DNA from: an uncultured Ulvibacter sp.
GTDB lineage: Bacteria > Bacteroidota > Bacteroidia > Flavobacteriales > Flavobacteriaceae
Direction of reading: 5' to 3'
Assembly: GCA_913063405.1 (NCBI GenBank)
Contig: CAJXZB010000001.1
Span: forward strand, 1 to 64,000
DNA length: 64,000 bases
Position numbers and translations under genes: made by a program. This document shows, one piece after another, positions 9,400 to 17,411 of the stretch. Under the pieces are notes generated by a model. The model saw nothing but the letters and a program-made list of their open reading frames with translations, was not told where the DNA came from and did not search any database. Each line of letters starts with the position of its first letter. Position 1 is the first letter of the stretch.

Positions 9400-11354
9400 T
9401 AAGATCTAAACGCTTTTTTTACTTTCTTAAGTGCTTTCTTATTTATTTCTACATTATATTTTTGTCTAAGTCCTTCCATCCATTTTGTCTCAAGATGATT
9501 TTGATAATCACTCAGCACTCTTCCTTTAACATCCTTCAAACTCTTTTCTCTGGCAGGAACAAGATACTCTACATCTACCACTATAAAACCATCGTTCTTT
9601 TCATAGACCTTAGAAACTCCTTTTTTCATCTCAAAGTTCTCGGGCAATTCTCTTTGCCCTTCTTCAAATTTCCCAGTAGAAACCAGAACATTGACCTTAT
9701 CATCTGCATTAAGCATCTCCTTGATTTCTTCTGAAGTTTTTTCTTGCCCTAATAGTTCCTTAACTCTTTTAGCAATATCATTACTTGTGGAAGAGATGAT
9801 ATCTCCTTGGATTTGATCTTTCCCCATATAATTATCTTTTCGGGTTTCATAAAAACCTTGTAAGCCAATACTATCGGTTTTTGCCTTTTTCCAAATATTC
9901 TTATTCATCACATCGAAAATTAGAAGCCCACTTCTATATTCATCTATAGTTCCTGCATACTCTTCATTTTCAAGCTCAAGATTGTCCCTAAAATATTTTT
10001 TCAATTGTACCACTTCAAACTCCCCGTAATAATCATTAACGATATTATCCTTTAATTTGAACGTACTGCTACCTTTTTGACGTTCAACAAGAAACTGCGC
10101 AAAATCATTAAATCGTACGTCTCTATTTCCAATAGTAAATAAAACCTCATCATGAGAGGCAGGAATTGTATCATATTTCCATAGTCTTTTTGTAAAGTCC
10201 TCGGTTACGTAAGTATCAAAGAACGGTCTATGGCTTGTGCCATTTTTGAAGGTATATTTCTCCTTTATTTTATTACTCAAAGCAGTTGTGACGATCTTTG
10301 ATCTAATACCTCCTTTAACTCTTTCCTCAAGTTTCGGAAACTCATCTTCATAGGTTGGAACAGGAAATTTTTGCTCTAGTCTAATTATGTGCCACCCAAA
10401 ATCTGTCTTGATTGGTCCAGCAATGTCGCCCGGTTTCTGGAGGCCATAAACGGCATCTTCAAACTCAATAGCACGCAAATCTCCTCTTCTGAAAACTTTA
10501 AGCTTCCCTCCTTTTTTACCAGAATTTTTATCATCGGAGTATTGTGTTGCTAAACTCTCAAAAGACTCTCCCTGTTTTAGCAGCGCAAGTAGTTCATTGA
10601 TTCTTTCTTCCGGGTCAAAAGCTTGGTCCTTTCCTTTATCTGTAATCATAATATGAGAGGCTGATATTTGACCATCTCTCTTTCTTTTATCATTCACCTT
10701 GATAATATGATAACCGAATTGTGTTCTAACAATCTCGGATATCTCTCCTTTCTTTGTGTTATAAGCCATTGTTTCAAATGGATACACCATACCAAAAACT
10801 GAAAAGTAACCTAGGTTTCCGCCTGTTTTATTGGCGTTTGGTTCTTCCGAAGACTTCTTCGCTAAAGCTTCAAAATCCTCTCCAGCCTTGGCCTTATCAA
10901 AAAGCACCTTCATTTTATTATATGCCTTTAATGTATCTTGAGGTTTATCTTCATAACCCACTCGAATTAAAATATGGCTCACATTAATTTCTTCCAATCC
11001 TCTTTCATAAGCTTCTTTGGTAAGCTCAGTACTCACTTTATCATCAAAAATATAATTTCTAGATAGCTGATCACGGTATTTATTAAATTCTGTAAGGTAC
11101 GTCTTCTCCTCATTCAATTTCAGGTCGTAGGCAGCTGCTACTTTAAGCTTATAGTCAATAAAAAGGTCTAGATACCCATCGACACTTTTTTGAGATTCGT
11201 CCTTTACGAGATCCAAATTCTTATTGTAAACTCTTTTAAATTCTGAGACATAGACTGGATTCCCATCGACAGTTAACAAAATATCCTTTTTGCTTTGTGA
11301 AAAGGATAAACTAAAAGCAAATAGCACTACAATTGATACGAGATATTTTTTCAT
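9399..11354 (-). CDS. SurA-like periplasmic foldase with two PpiC domains
   Basis: This 651-residue protein has a clear signal peptide (hydrophobic core ending SLSFSQ, residues 1-20). Two tandem PpiC domains follow: about 120-225 (VSHILIRVGYEDK to GYHIIKVNDK) and about 228-335 (ASHIMITDKGK to GWHIIRLEQK). Both keep the GG(x)LGYF/GGKLKVF and GWH/GYH parvulin hallmarks. A C-terminal region of about 300 residues has no assignment I can make from sequence. It is first of the four-gene operon with a candidate promoter at 11424-11431, and fits a major outer-membrane protein chaperone. Confidence 0.88.
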   Translation of the reverse strand: MKKYLVSIVVLFAFSLSFSQSKKDILLTVDGNPVYVSEFKRVYNKNLDLVKDESQKSVDGYLDLFIDYKLKVAAAYDLKLNEEKTYLTEFNKYRDQLSRNYIFDDKVSTELTKEAYERGLEEINVSHILIRVGYEDKPQDTLKAYNKMKVLFDKAKAGEDFEALAKKSSEEPNANKTGGNLGYFSVFGMVYPFETMAYNTKKGEISEIVRTQFGYHIIKVNDKRKRDGQISASHIMITDKGKDQAFDPEERINELLALLKQGESFESLATQYSDDKNSGKKGGKLKVFRRGDLRAIEFEDAVYGLQKPGDIAGPIKTDFGWHIIRLEQKFPVPTYEDEFPKLEERVKGGIRSKIVTTALSNKIKEKYTFKNGTSHRPFFDTYVTEDFTKRLWKYDTIPASHDEVLFTIGNRDVRFNDFAQFLVERQKGSSTFKLKDNIVNDYYGEFEVVQLKKYFRDNLELENEEYAGTIDEYRSGLLIFDVMNKNIWKKAKTDSIGLQGFYETRKDNYMGKDQIQGDIISSTSNDIAKRVKELLGQEKTSEEIKEMLNADDKVNVLVSTGKFEEGQRELPENFEMKKGVSKVYEKNDGFIVVDVEYLVPAREKSLKDVKGRVLSDYQNHLETKWMEGLRQKYNVEINKKALKKVKKAFRS

Positions 11355-11423
11355 TTTTTCTGAAAATAAATTAGTTTAAATTTAGACAAAAGACCTTCAT
11401 AAATACTAAGAAGGGCAAGGCTG

Positions 11424-11431
11424 CAAAAATA
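11424..11431 (-). promoter_or_regulatory. Putative -7 promoter element, foldase operon
   Basis: On the minus strand this reads TATTTTTG, a match to TAnnTTTG, about 70 nt ahead of the first foldase start. It lies in the 196-bp divergent region shared with the SRPBCC gene. Confidence 0.45.
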
Positions 11432-11550
11432 ATAAAAAGCAGCTGTTATGCAAATAACATTACTAACGTTTTTAGTGAATTAATAGTATAAGCTTATGAA
11501 CATAAACTATACCAAATTTTGTAAATTGTTTCATTATAAATTTTCATGAA

Positions 11551-12006
11551 ATGAAATATACTTCAGAAATAATTATCGAATTACCGCGTAAAGATGTCAT
11601 TAATAAACTGGATAGTGCCGAAAACATGAAACATTGGCAAAAAGGGTTAGTAAAGTATGAGACCCTAAGTAAAGATCCAAGAGCCGTTGGTACGCAAATG
11701 AAATTGGAATATCAACTGGGAAAACGTAATATGGTTCTTACCGAAACCATTTTAAAAATAGATTTCCCCAATGAGTTTCATGCAACCTACGATACCAAAG
11801 GTATGCATAACATTCAAAAAAACTATTTTCATGAAATAGACGCCCAAACCACTAAGTGGGTAAGTGAAAGCGAATTTCAGTTTGGTAGCTTTATGATGAA
11901 GGCAATGGGGTTTCTTATGCCTGGGGCCTTTAAGAAGCAATCCATGACATATTTAAATGATTTTAAGGGTTTTGCTGAAAAAGGAACTTCACTTATAGAT
12001 AGCTGA
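11551..12006 (+). CDS. SRPBCC-family protein
   Basis: The 151-residue sequence has the helix-grip features of the SRPBCC/START-like superfamily: an opening strand MKYTSEIIIELPRKDV, the short helices after it (ENMKHWQKGL), and the long C-terminal helix (SMTYLNDFKGFAEKG). These are cytoplasmic ligand-binding or cyclase/dehydrase-like folds; the ligand cannot be predicted. The stop overlaps the next start by one base, so the two are co-translated. It is divergent from the foldase operon. Confidence 0.7.
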   Translation: MKYTSEIIIELPRKDVINKLDSAENMKHWQKGLVKYETLSKDPRAVGTQMKLEYQLGKRNMVLTETILKIDFPNEFHATYDTKGMHNIQKNYFHEIDAQTTKWVSESEFQFGSFMMKAMGFLMPGAFKKQSMTYLNDFKGFAEKGTSLIDS

Positions 12007-12248
12007 TGACCAATAGAATAAAACTTATTTGGGATTTTCGAGGTCAAAACGCCTCACCAATTGCAGAACATCATGCAAAGCATCTTTCGGAATATGTCAT
12101 TTCTGAAGGATTAAATAATATTATATGTTCTACAGAACAAATCACTCCATTGCATTGCATTGCCTTTCTAGTGGTAGAAAAAGAACTAATGACCGTCCTT
12201 CGAGAGAACTTAAAACCGCATCGAGGACAGATCTATACGGAAATCTGA
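12006..12248 (+). CDS. Small conserved hypothetical protein
   Basis: This is an 80-residue soluble protein with no signal peptide or membrane segment, two histidines in the segment EHHAKHL (21-27) and two cysteines. ATG overlaps the TGA of the SRPBCC gene, which supports it being real. I do not recognise a domain. The coupling suggests a function tied to the SRPBCC protein. A competing open frame at 12125-12307 is a shadow. Confidence 0.6.
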   Translation: MTNRIKLIWDFRGQNASPIAEHHAKHLSEYVISEGLNNIICSTEQITPLHCIAFLVVEKELMTVLRENLKPHRGQIYTEI

Positions 12249-12367
12249 AAACAATATTCAAAAACTACTTTCCAGAAACTAAAAATGATTCGTTAACTTA
12301 CTATTAAATATTTTTCCCAACTACATAATTTAGAGTATCATTGCGGCAAATTAAAATACATTGAATC

Positions 12368-12871
12368 ATGAAAATTATTAAATCTCTATTTTTATTTATT
12401 TGCATTTCGGGGTTTGCACAATCCAAAGTTGGGACAATAGATATTGATGTTGTCTTATCGCAAATGCCAGAACTTGCAGGACTGCAAAAGCAAGTAGAAG
12501 ATTACGCTAAAGAATTGGATGCCGGTTTTGATAAAAAAATGGCCAATTATAATACTTTGGTAAAGGCCTATACCGATAGTGAAGCGGGATTTACTGAAAC
12601 GATAAAAAAGCAGAAACAAGAAGAAATCATTGCGTCGGAAAACGACCTTGGAAAATATCAGCAAAATGGATCAAAACTCATCAATATCAAACGAGATGAA
12701 CTTGCCGGACCTTTGTATAAAAAAATAGGAGTTGCCTTGGAAAAAGTAGCTCAAGCAGAAAGGTATACACAAGTTTTACAAATAAACGAGACAATCGTTT
12801 ATCTAGATAATGGTTATGATTTAACACTTAAAGTCCTTAAAGAATTAGGAATTGAAGTAAAACCAGAATAA
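12368..12871 (+). CDS. OmpH/Skp family periplasmic chaperone
   Basis: A signal peptide (MKIIKSLFLFICISGFAQS) precedes a strand KVGTIDIDVVLSQMPE typical of the Skp/OmpH head, then a long charged helical hairpin (about 45-110) and a return to the trimer body (VLQINETIVYLDNGYDLT). Skp trimers hold unfolded outer-membrane proteins in the periplasm. At 167 residues the length is typical. A near-consensus promoter element (TATCATTG) lies about 30 nt upstream. It is unlinked to bamA here but stands opposite the SurA-like operon, consistent with a shared job. Confidence 0.85.
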   Translation: MKIIKSLFLFICISGFAQSKVGTIDIDVVLSQMPELAGLQKQVEDYAKELDAGFDKKMANYNTLVKAYTDSEAGFTETIKKQKQEEIIASENDLGKYQQNGSKLINIKRDELAGPLYKKIGVALEKVAQAERYTQVLQINETIVYLDNGYDLTLKVLKELGIEVKPE

Positions 12872-12892
12872 TAATTCCTAAAATAAGTATTG

Positions 12893-12926
12893 GAAGCACC
12901 GATTACCTAGAGTAATTTGGTGCTTC
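12893..12926. terminator. Hairpin between ompH and guaB
   Basis: The stem GAAGCACC (12893-12900) / GGTGCTTC (12919-12926) contains a further inner pairing (ATTAC/GTAAT). It overlaps the guaB stop codon. T-tracts on either side are short, so it is a probable rather than certain shared terminator. Confidence 0.55.
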
Positions 12927-14375
12927 TTTCGTTATAGTAACATCATGAGGATGACTTTCATTAATTCCAGAAGCAGTGATTTTCACAAATTTCCCGGTAT
13001 CCTTCAAAGTCTCAATATCTTTTGAACCACAATACCCCATTCCTGCTCGTAGCCCTCCAATAAATTGTGTCATGCTTTCTACTAATTCCCCTTTGTAGTT
13101 TACACGTCCAACAATTCCTTCAGGAACTAACTTCTTAATATCGTCTTCAACATCTTGAAAATATCTGTCCTTAGACCCCTGTTTCATGGCCTCAACAGAT
13201 CCCATTCCTCGATACGACTTAAATTTGCGCCCTTCGTAAATAATGGTTTCGCCAGGGGACTCTTTGGTACCAGCCAATAAAGATCCTAACATCACAGAAT
13301 CAGCTCCGGCAGCTATTGCCTTCGGAATATCTCCAGTATAACAAATTCCACCATCAGCAATCACAGGAACACCGCTTCCTTTAATAGCAGCCGCAACTTC
13401 CAATACAGCTGAAAACTGAGGAAACCCAACACCAGCAACTATACGAGTTGTGCAAATTGATCCAGGGCCAATTCCCACTTTCACCGCATCTGCTCCAGCA
13501 TCTACTAGATATTTAGCAGCCTCGGCAGTTGCAATATTCCCTACCACTACATCGAGTTCTGGAAACGCTTTCTTTACACCTTTTAAAACTTCCACGACGC
13601 CTTTTGTATGTCCATGAGCGGTATCGATTATTACAGCATCTACTTGTGCATTAACCAATGCCTGGGCCCGCTCTACGGCATCAGCCGTTACACCTAAAGC
13701 AGCTGCAACACGTAGTCTTCCAAATGTATCCTTATTAGCAGTTGGCTTTAATGTTAGTTTAGTGATATCCCTAAATGTAATTAATCCCAATAGGGTTCCA
13801 TCATTATCGACAACGGGTAGTTTTTCAATCTTATTTTCCTGAAGAATCAACTCTGCTTCTTTTAATGAAGTACCTTCAGCCACCGTAACCAAATTTCCAG
13901 ATGTCATTACTTCGCTTAACTCACGATCAAAGTTTTTTTCAAATCTCAGATCGCGATTGGTTACAATACCTATTAGCTTTCCATTGTCATCTGTAATAGG
14001 AATCCCACCAATACTATACTCACGCATTGTTCCTTGAGCATCTCCAACTGTGGCGGTTTTAGGTAGCGTAACTGGATCCAGGATCATTCCGCTCTCCGCG
14101 CGTTTCACTTTACGAACTTCGGCAGCCTGTTGTTCAATGGTCATGTTTTTATGCAAAACACCAATTCCTCCCTCTCTTGCCATAGCAATAGCCATCGCGC
14201 TTTCTGTTACAGTATCCATAGCAGCGGATACAATAGGAACATTAAGTGTTATGTTCTTCGAAAATTTTGTTTTAATAGAAACCTCTCGTGGTAAGACTTC
14301 AGAATAAGCAGGCACTAATAATACGTCGTCGTACGTAAGACCTTCTCCTAGGATTTTATTTTCGTGTGCAGTCAT
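12903..14375 (-). CDS. guaB: IMP dehydrogenase
   Basis: This 490-residue enzyme oxidises IMP to XMP with NAD+, the committing step of GMP synthesis. The catalytic loop [11 protein letters not shown] puts the nucleophile at Cys308. The TIM barrel opens with [17 protein letters not shown], and two CBS domains are inserted at about 97-210 (adenosine-nucleotide regulatory module). The flap region [10 protein letters not shown] and the C-terminal SHPHDV end are typical. It is monocistronic with a consensus promoter about 55 nt upstream. Confidence 0.98.
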   Translation of the reverse strand: MTAHENKILGEGLTYDDVLLVPAYSEVLPREVSIKTKFSKNITLNVPIVSAAMDTVTESAMAIAMAREGGIGVLHKNMTIEQQAAEVRKVKRAESGMILDPVTLPKTATVGDAQGTMREYSIGGIPITDDNGKLIGIVTNRDLRFEKNFDRELSEVMTSGNLVTVAEGTSLKEAELILQENKIEKLPVVDNDGTLLGLITFRDITKLTLKPTANKDTFGRLRVAAALGVTADAVERAQALVNAQVDAVIIDTAHGHTKGVVEVLKGVKKAFPELDVVVGNIATAEAAKYLVDAGADAVKVGIGPGSICTTRIVAGVGFPQFSAVLEVAAAIKGSGVPVIADGGICYTGDIPKAIAAGADSVMLGSLLAGTKESPGETIIYEGRKFKSYRGMGSVEAMKQGSKDRYFQDVEDDIKKLVPEGIVGRVNYKGELVESMTQFIGGLRAGMGYCGSKDIETLKDTGKFVKITASGINESHPHDVTITKEAPNYSR

Positions 14376-14430
14376 TGCAATTAAATTTAAGATATGAAGT
14401 TACCAGTAAAGATTACTATTTAATTGCGTG

Positions 14431-14438
14431 CAAATATA
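14431..14438 (-). promoter_or_regulatory. Putative -7 promoter element, guaB
   Basis: Minus-strand TATATTTG matches TAnnTTTG exactly, 56 nt before the guaB start and downstream of the previous gene's stop. Confidence 0.55.
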
Positions 14439-14455
14439 CTACAATTAGTTGGGAA

Positions 14456-14944
14456 TTATTTGTTTTTCGACAATTGAAATAAAACAACTCCTGCGCCGAT
14501 CACATATACTACTGTCATAAGGGTTCCAGAAATCATAACTATATATTTCATCCAAATAATCCCCTTCCACATAAAATAGATTCCACCAAAGGTGAGAATA
14601 ATCGACACAAAAGGTTCAATCATTAAAAAAGCTTTTAATTTCTTCGGAAGGGAAGTAATGGCGATTAAACCACCTAATAAGAAAAAAATAAACGAAATTG
14701 AAAGAACATGTGTGTGCAAAATGGTTAACATTTCCCGCTCGCCTTTTTCGAACTTCATCACCTTCGCATCTTCAATTTCTTCATTGCCAAGATAGTTTTC
14801 TTCTATTCCATCGGGTCGAACCGAATCTGTCTGGCGCACAAACATCAATCCTGTAAAATACCCTACACTTAACACCAGAACGAAGGCCGTAATAAATAGC
14901 TTTATGTATTTTGGAAAGGTATGTATAACGCCATGAAATTCCAT
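14456..14944 (-). CDS. Four-helix membrane protein next to FMN-binding protein
   Basis: The 162 residues form four probable transmembrane helices: about 13-35, 75-97, 105-125 and 130-155. A charged extracytoplasmic loop lies between helices 1 and 2. Helix 2 opens with LHTHVLS, two histidines separated by one residue, and there are further histidines at positions 4 and 8. That pattern is compatible with haem b ligation but does not prove it. The start immediately follows the stop of the FMN-binding gene, so the pair forms one operon. I do not recognise the family; a role as the membrane electron donor or acceptor for the flavoprotein is an inference from position. Confidence 0.6.
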   Translation of the reverse strand: MEFHGVIHTFPKYIKLFITAFVLVLSVGYFTGLMFVRQTDSVRPDGIEENYLGNEEIEDAKVMKFEKGEREMLTILHTHVLSISFIFFLLGGLIAITSLPKKLKAFLMIEPFVSIILTFGGIYFMWKGIIWMKYIVMISGTLMTVVYVIGAGVVLFQLSKNK

Positions 14945-15475
14945 TTAAAGAAGCTTTGACTTTTGCAAGAAATTAATACTTTTTAATAAATCGTTCATTG
15001 CCTTAGTCATTGACTGAACAGAAATCGTAGCACCACTTATTGGAATAATATCTTCATTGTAAATTAACTCTGTTGAAGAACTTGATACTCCAATGAATTG
15101 CTTTAACCATCGCCTGCTTCCAATTTCGCCACCATATTCTTCACGATATAAAAGCACTTTACTCTTTAAAATTATTAAATCTTTATCAAATAAGACTAGA
15201 TAATCGAAAGTAGCCGTTTTACTAGGAGCGTTTCCAATATAACCATAACCAAGAAATTTTCCTTCGGAATGGATTTTAAAAAGATTTTCTTTTCCGAATT
15301 CTGAAGGCGTAAATGTGTTTGCCTCTTCAGAAAAACTATAATTCTCTTTTGAAAAATTCTCGACTTCGTAAAACTTTCCGATTTCTTTATTCGCTTTCTT
15401 AGCAATTCGTTCAGGAACCAAAAAAGCAGAACAAAAAAATACCGCAACAACTACAAATACTAACTTTTTAAGCAT
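14945..15475 (-). CDS. Exported FMN-binding domain protein (flavinylated)
   Basis: A hydrophobic N-terminus (1-20) targets the protein across the inner membrane. The C-terminal half is an FMN-binding domain of the NqrC/RnfG type, with the flavinylation motif SGATIS at 147-152. In this family ApbE attaches FMN through a phosphoester to the last Ser/Thr of the motif, here Ser152. Covalently bound FMN outside the cytoplasm serves as a one- or two-electron carrier. No apbE is present in the window. It is the first gene of a pair with a four-helix membrane protein, and its promoter lies only 4 nt before the ATG. Confidence 0.82.
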   Translation of the reverse strand: MLKKLVFVVVAVFFCSAFLVPERIAKKANKEIGKFYEVENFSKENYSFSEEANTFTPSEFGKENLFKIHSEGKFLGYGYIGNAPSKTATFDYLVLFDKDLIILKSKVLLYREEYGGEIGSRRWLKQFIGVSSSSTELIYNEDIIPISGATISVQSMTKAMNDLLKSINFLQKSKLL

Positions 15476-15479
15476 TGAA

Positions 15480-15487
15480 CAAAGGTA
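15480..15487 (-). promoter_or_regulatory. Putative -7 element with almost no leader, FMN-binding gene
   Basis: Minus-strand TACCTTTG matches TAnnTTTG and is followed by only TTCA before the ATG at 15475. If used, transcription would begin at or within a base or two of the start codon and give a leaderless mRNA. Confidence 0.5.
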
Positions 15488-15621
15488 TTATTTTAAAAGC
15501 GTCTTTAAAATTTTTAATGACATAACCTTCTGTATTAAAACAGAAGGCTATGAACTAATTAACAAATAAACAAAAACACTTATTTTCTATTTGAGATTTC
15601 AGAATTTTAACACTCAAGTTT

Positions 15622-16797
15622 CTAAAACCAAACTCCTATTCCGAAATTCATTCTATTTGCTACATCCCCGCCATCGACTTTATTGTCTCTGATCTGATAA
15701 TCTCCTTTCACTACAACACCTGGTGCAATATGATAATTTAAACCTGCTGTAATATCCGTACGATTGTATGCATCGTTTCGTTCTAAGTCACCGTCAGTTT
15801 GTGCGTGAGTATCATAATTTTCATATCTAGCAAAGGCGACCAATTTTTGTTTGGCAGTCAATGACAAAATATTATATCCACCTTCTATATAGAATCCTTG
15901 CAAAGCACTTCCTAAGTCCTTTCCAGTTGCCGTATTATAATCTTCCGTATCACTCAATGATGCATAAATAAATTGTCCTCTTGCGCTAAATTTCTTGTAT
16001 GCATATCTAGCGTCGAAACCAACCATTGCAATTCCAATGTTTGCACCATCAAGTTCTTCTATATTATCTTCAGCTTGTGTTTTTCCAAAATAACCAGACA
16101 ATCCTAAACGCAATCCAGGAATTCCATAATAATCTGCCTTTGCAGCAACTGTAGGAGAATCAACTGTTGATTGAATTCCTTTTTGACGTCCTCCTCGAAG
16201 CCCATTACTTCCTTTTAAGAACCCAGAAAGACCTCCATCACCGTCTGATGTTGTAGACTTAAACCCGTTAAATACATATACTTGATATCCTAACGATGCT
16301 TCTGGAAAACGTCCTGTAACACCAACTCCTATTTCCCTCCAAGTAGTTGGAACAATAGCATTATCAACAGCTGTTCTCTCTACACCATTAAAAGTGGTTG
16401 GTTCATGATATTCATTTACAATTCCCATAGGTACCAACATCAAACCTCCACGAAGGCTAATATTATCGCCGATAGAATAATTTATAAAAGCCTGTTCCAC
16501 GAATACCTCTTCCACATGTTCCAATTCAATCTCTGAAACGAATTGTACTTTGTCATTAAACTTATATCCTACCAAGAGCACCAAGCGTTGTACGTCCAAT
16601 TCTCCGTTATCACCTTCTGGTTGATTATAATTAATTTCTCCATAAGCGCCAATTGTAACCTTCTTTCCAAAAGCATTGGCCAATATTCTTTGAGCGGCAT
16701 TTTGCTGTAACTGATTTGTACTAGTTGTATCTTGTGTGGTTTGAGCAAACGAGAGACAGATTGTAAATAAAGCGATTAAAATTGGTAGTTTTTTCAT
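15622..16797 (-). CDS. Outer-membrane porin (phosphate-selective porin O/P-like)
   Basis: A signal peptide (ending CLSFAQ, residue 19) is followed by a glutamine/threonine-rich linker and a beta-barrel with alternating aromatic strands. The C-terminus ends in NRMNFGIGVWF, with the terminal phenylalanine typical of outer-membrane barrels. Strand-turn patterns such as GAYGEINYNQ and VQRLVLLVGYKF resemble the OprO/OprP-type porins common in Bacteroidota. At 391 residues the size is usual. It lies between the FMN-binding pair and the haem-binding operon on the same strand but has its own promoter. Substrate is unknown. Confidence 0.8.
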   Translation of the reverse strand: MKKLPILIALFTICLSFAQTTQDTTSTNQLQQNAAQRILANAFGKKVTIGAYGEINYNQPEGDNGELDVQRLVLLVGYKFNDKVQFVSEIELEHVEEVFVEQAFINYSIGDNISLRGGLMLVPMGIVNEYHEPTTFNGVERTAVDNAIVPTTWREIGVGVTGRFPEASLGYQVYVFNGFKSTTSDGDGGLSGFLKGSNGLRGGRQKGIQSTVDSPTVAAKADYYGIPGLRLGLSGYFGKTQAEDNIEELDGANIGIAMVGFDARYAYKKFSARGQFIYASLSDTEDYNTATGKDLGSALQGFYIEGGYNILSLTAKQKLVAFARYENYDTHAQTDGDLERNDAYNRTDITAGLNYHIAPGVVVKGDYQIRDNKVDGGDVANRMNFGIGVWF

Positions 16798-16841
16798 TAT
16801 TCTTATTTAGACTTAATATAAATAGTAAATTATTTCAAGTG

Positions 16842-16849
16842 CAAAAATA
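16842..16849 (-). promoter_or_regulatory. Putative -7 promoter element, porin
   Basis: Minus-strand TATTTTTG matches TAnnTTTG, 45 nt ahead of the porin start in an intergenic gap of about 130 bp. Confidence 0.5.
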
Positions 16850-16931
16850 AAATCAAATGACGATTCTCACAAGTTTATTTAGATTAAATTTAAATAAAGA
16901 AGTGTTAAATTTTCAATGCTTTGTAACACAG

Positions 16932-17408
16932 CTATTTAGACGAGAGTTTTAACTCCTTAACATATTGAAGACGCGCTAGGGTGGCCCATTGCAGTAAAAG
17001 TTTAACCTCCTGTTCCTTTAGGTCTCCATGTAGCCAAGTATATGAATCCAGCGGCATTTCACCTTCTTCTACCATTTCGAGAAGCTCCTCCAACTTATGG
17101 TCTTTCTTCTTTGCGGAATAACTCTCCCAAACTGATACATTAAAATGACCTTGCCCGTGTTCTATATGGTTCGCTAACCAATACGAAAAAGGAGCTACCT
17201 CGGCGTACCAAGGATATCTCGTTTGATTGCTATGACAATCATAGCAATTTTCTTTTAAAATTGCGACCACTTCTACGGAAGGTTTAGTGTCTGCCTCAAA
17301 AACTACGACACTTTCATAACCGCCACTATTTTTATCTGGCCTTATACATTGCATAATCACAAAAACGGTCAACAGTAAAATAAATATGTATTTAGAAATC
17401 TTTTTCAT
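16932..17408 (-). CDS. Haem-binding domain protein (CxxCH)
   Basis: An N-terminal membrane anchor or signal (about 7-20) precedes a single c-type haem motif CYDCH (55-59) within the segment ENCYDCHSNQTRYPWYAEV, typical of the small haem-binding domain (PF14376 type) of Bacteroidota. Covalent haem attachment in the periplasm is expected. The rest is helical and acidic (KLEELLEMVEEGEMPL). It follows the 5'-nucleotidase by 3 nt, so it is the last gene of a three-gene operon. The redox partner is unknown; the flavoprotein pair and porin nearby are candidates by proximity only. Confidence 0.85.
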   Translation of the reverse strand: MKKISKYIFILLLTVFVIMQCIRPDKNSGGYESVVVFEADTKPSVEVVAILKENCYDCHSNQTRYPWYAEVAPFSYWLANHIEHGQGHFNVSVWESYSAKKKDHKLEELLEMVEEGEMPLDSYTWLHGDLKEQEVKLLLQWATLARLQYVKELKLSSK

Positions 17409-17411
17409 TGC

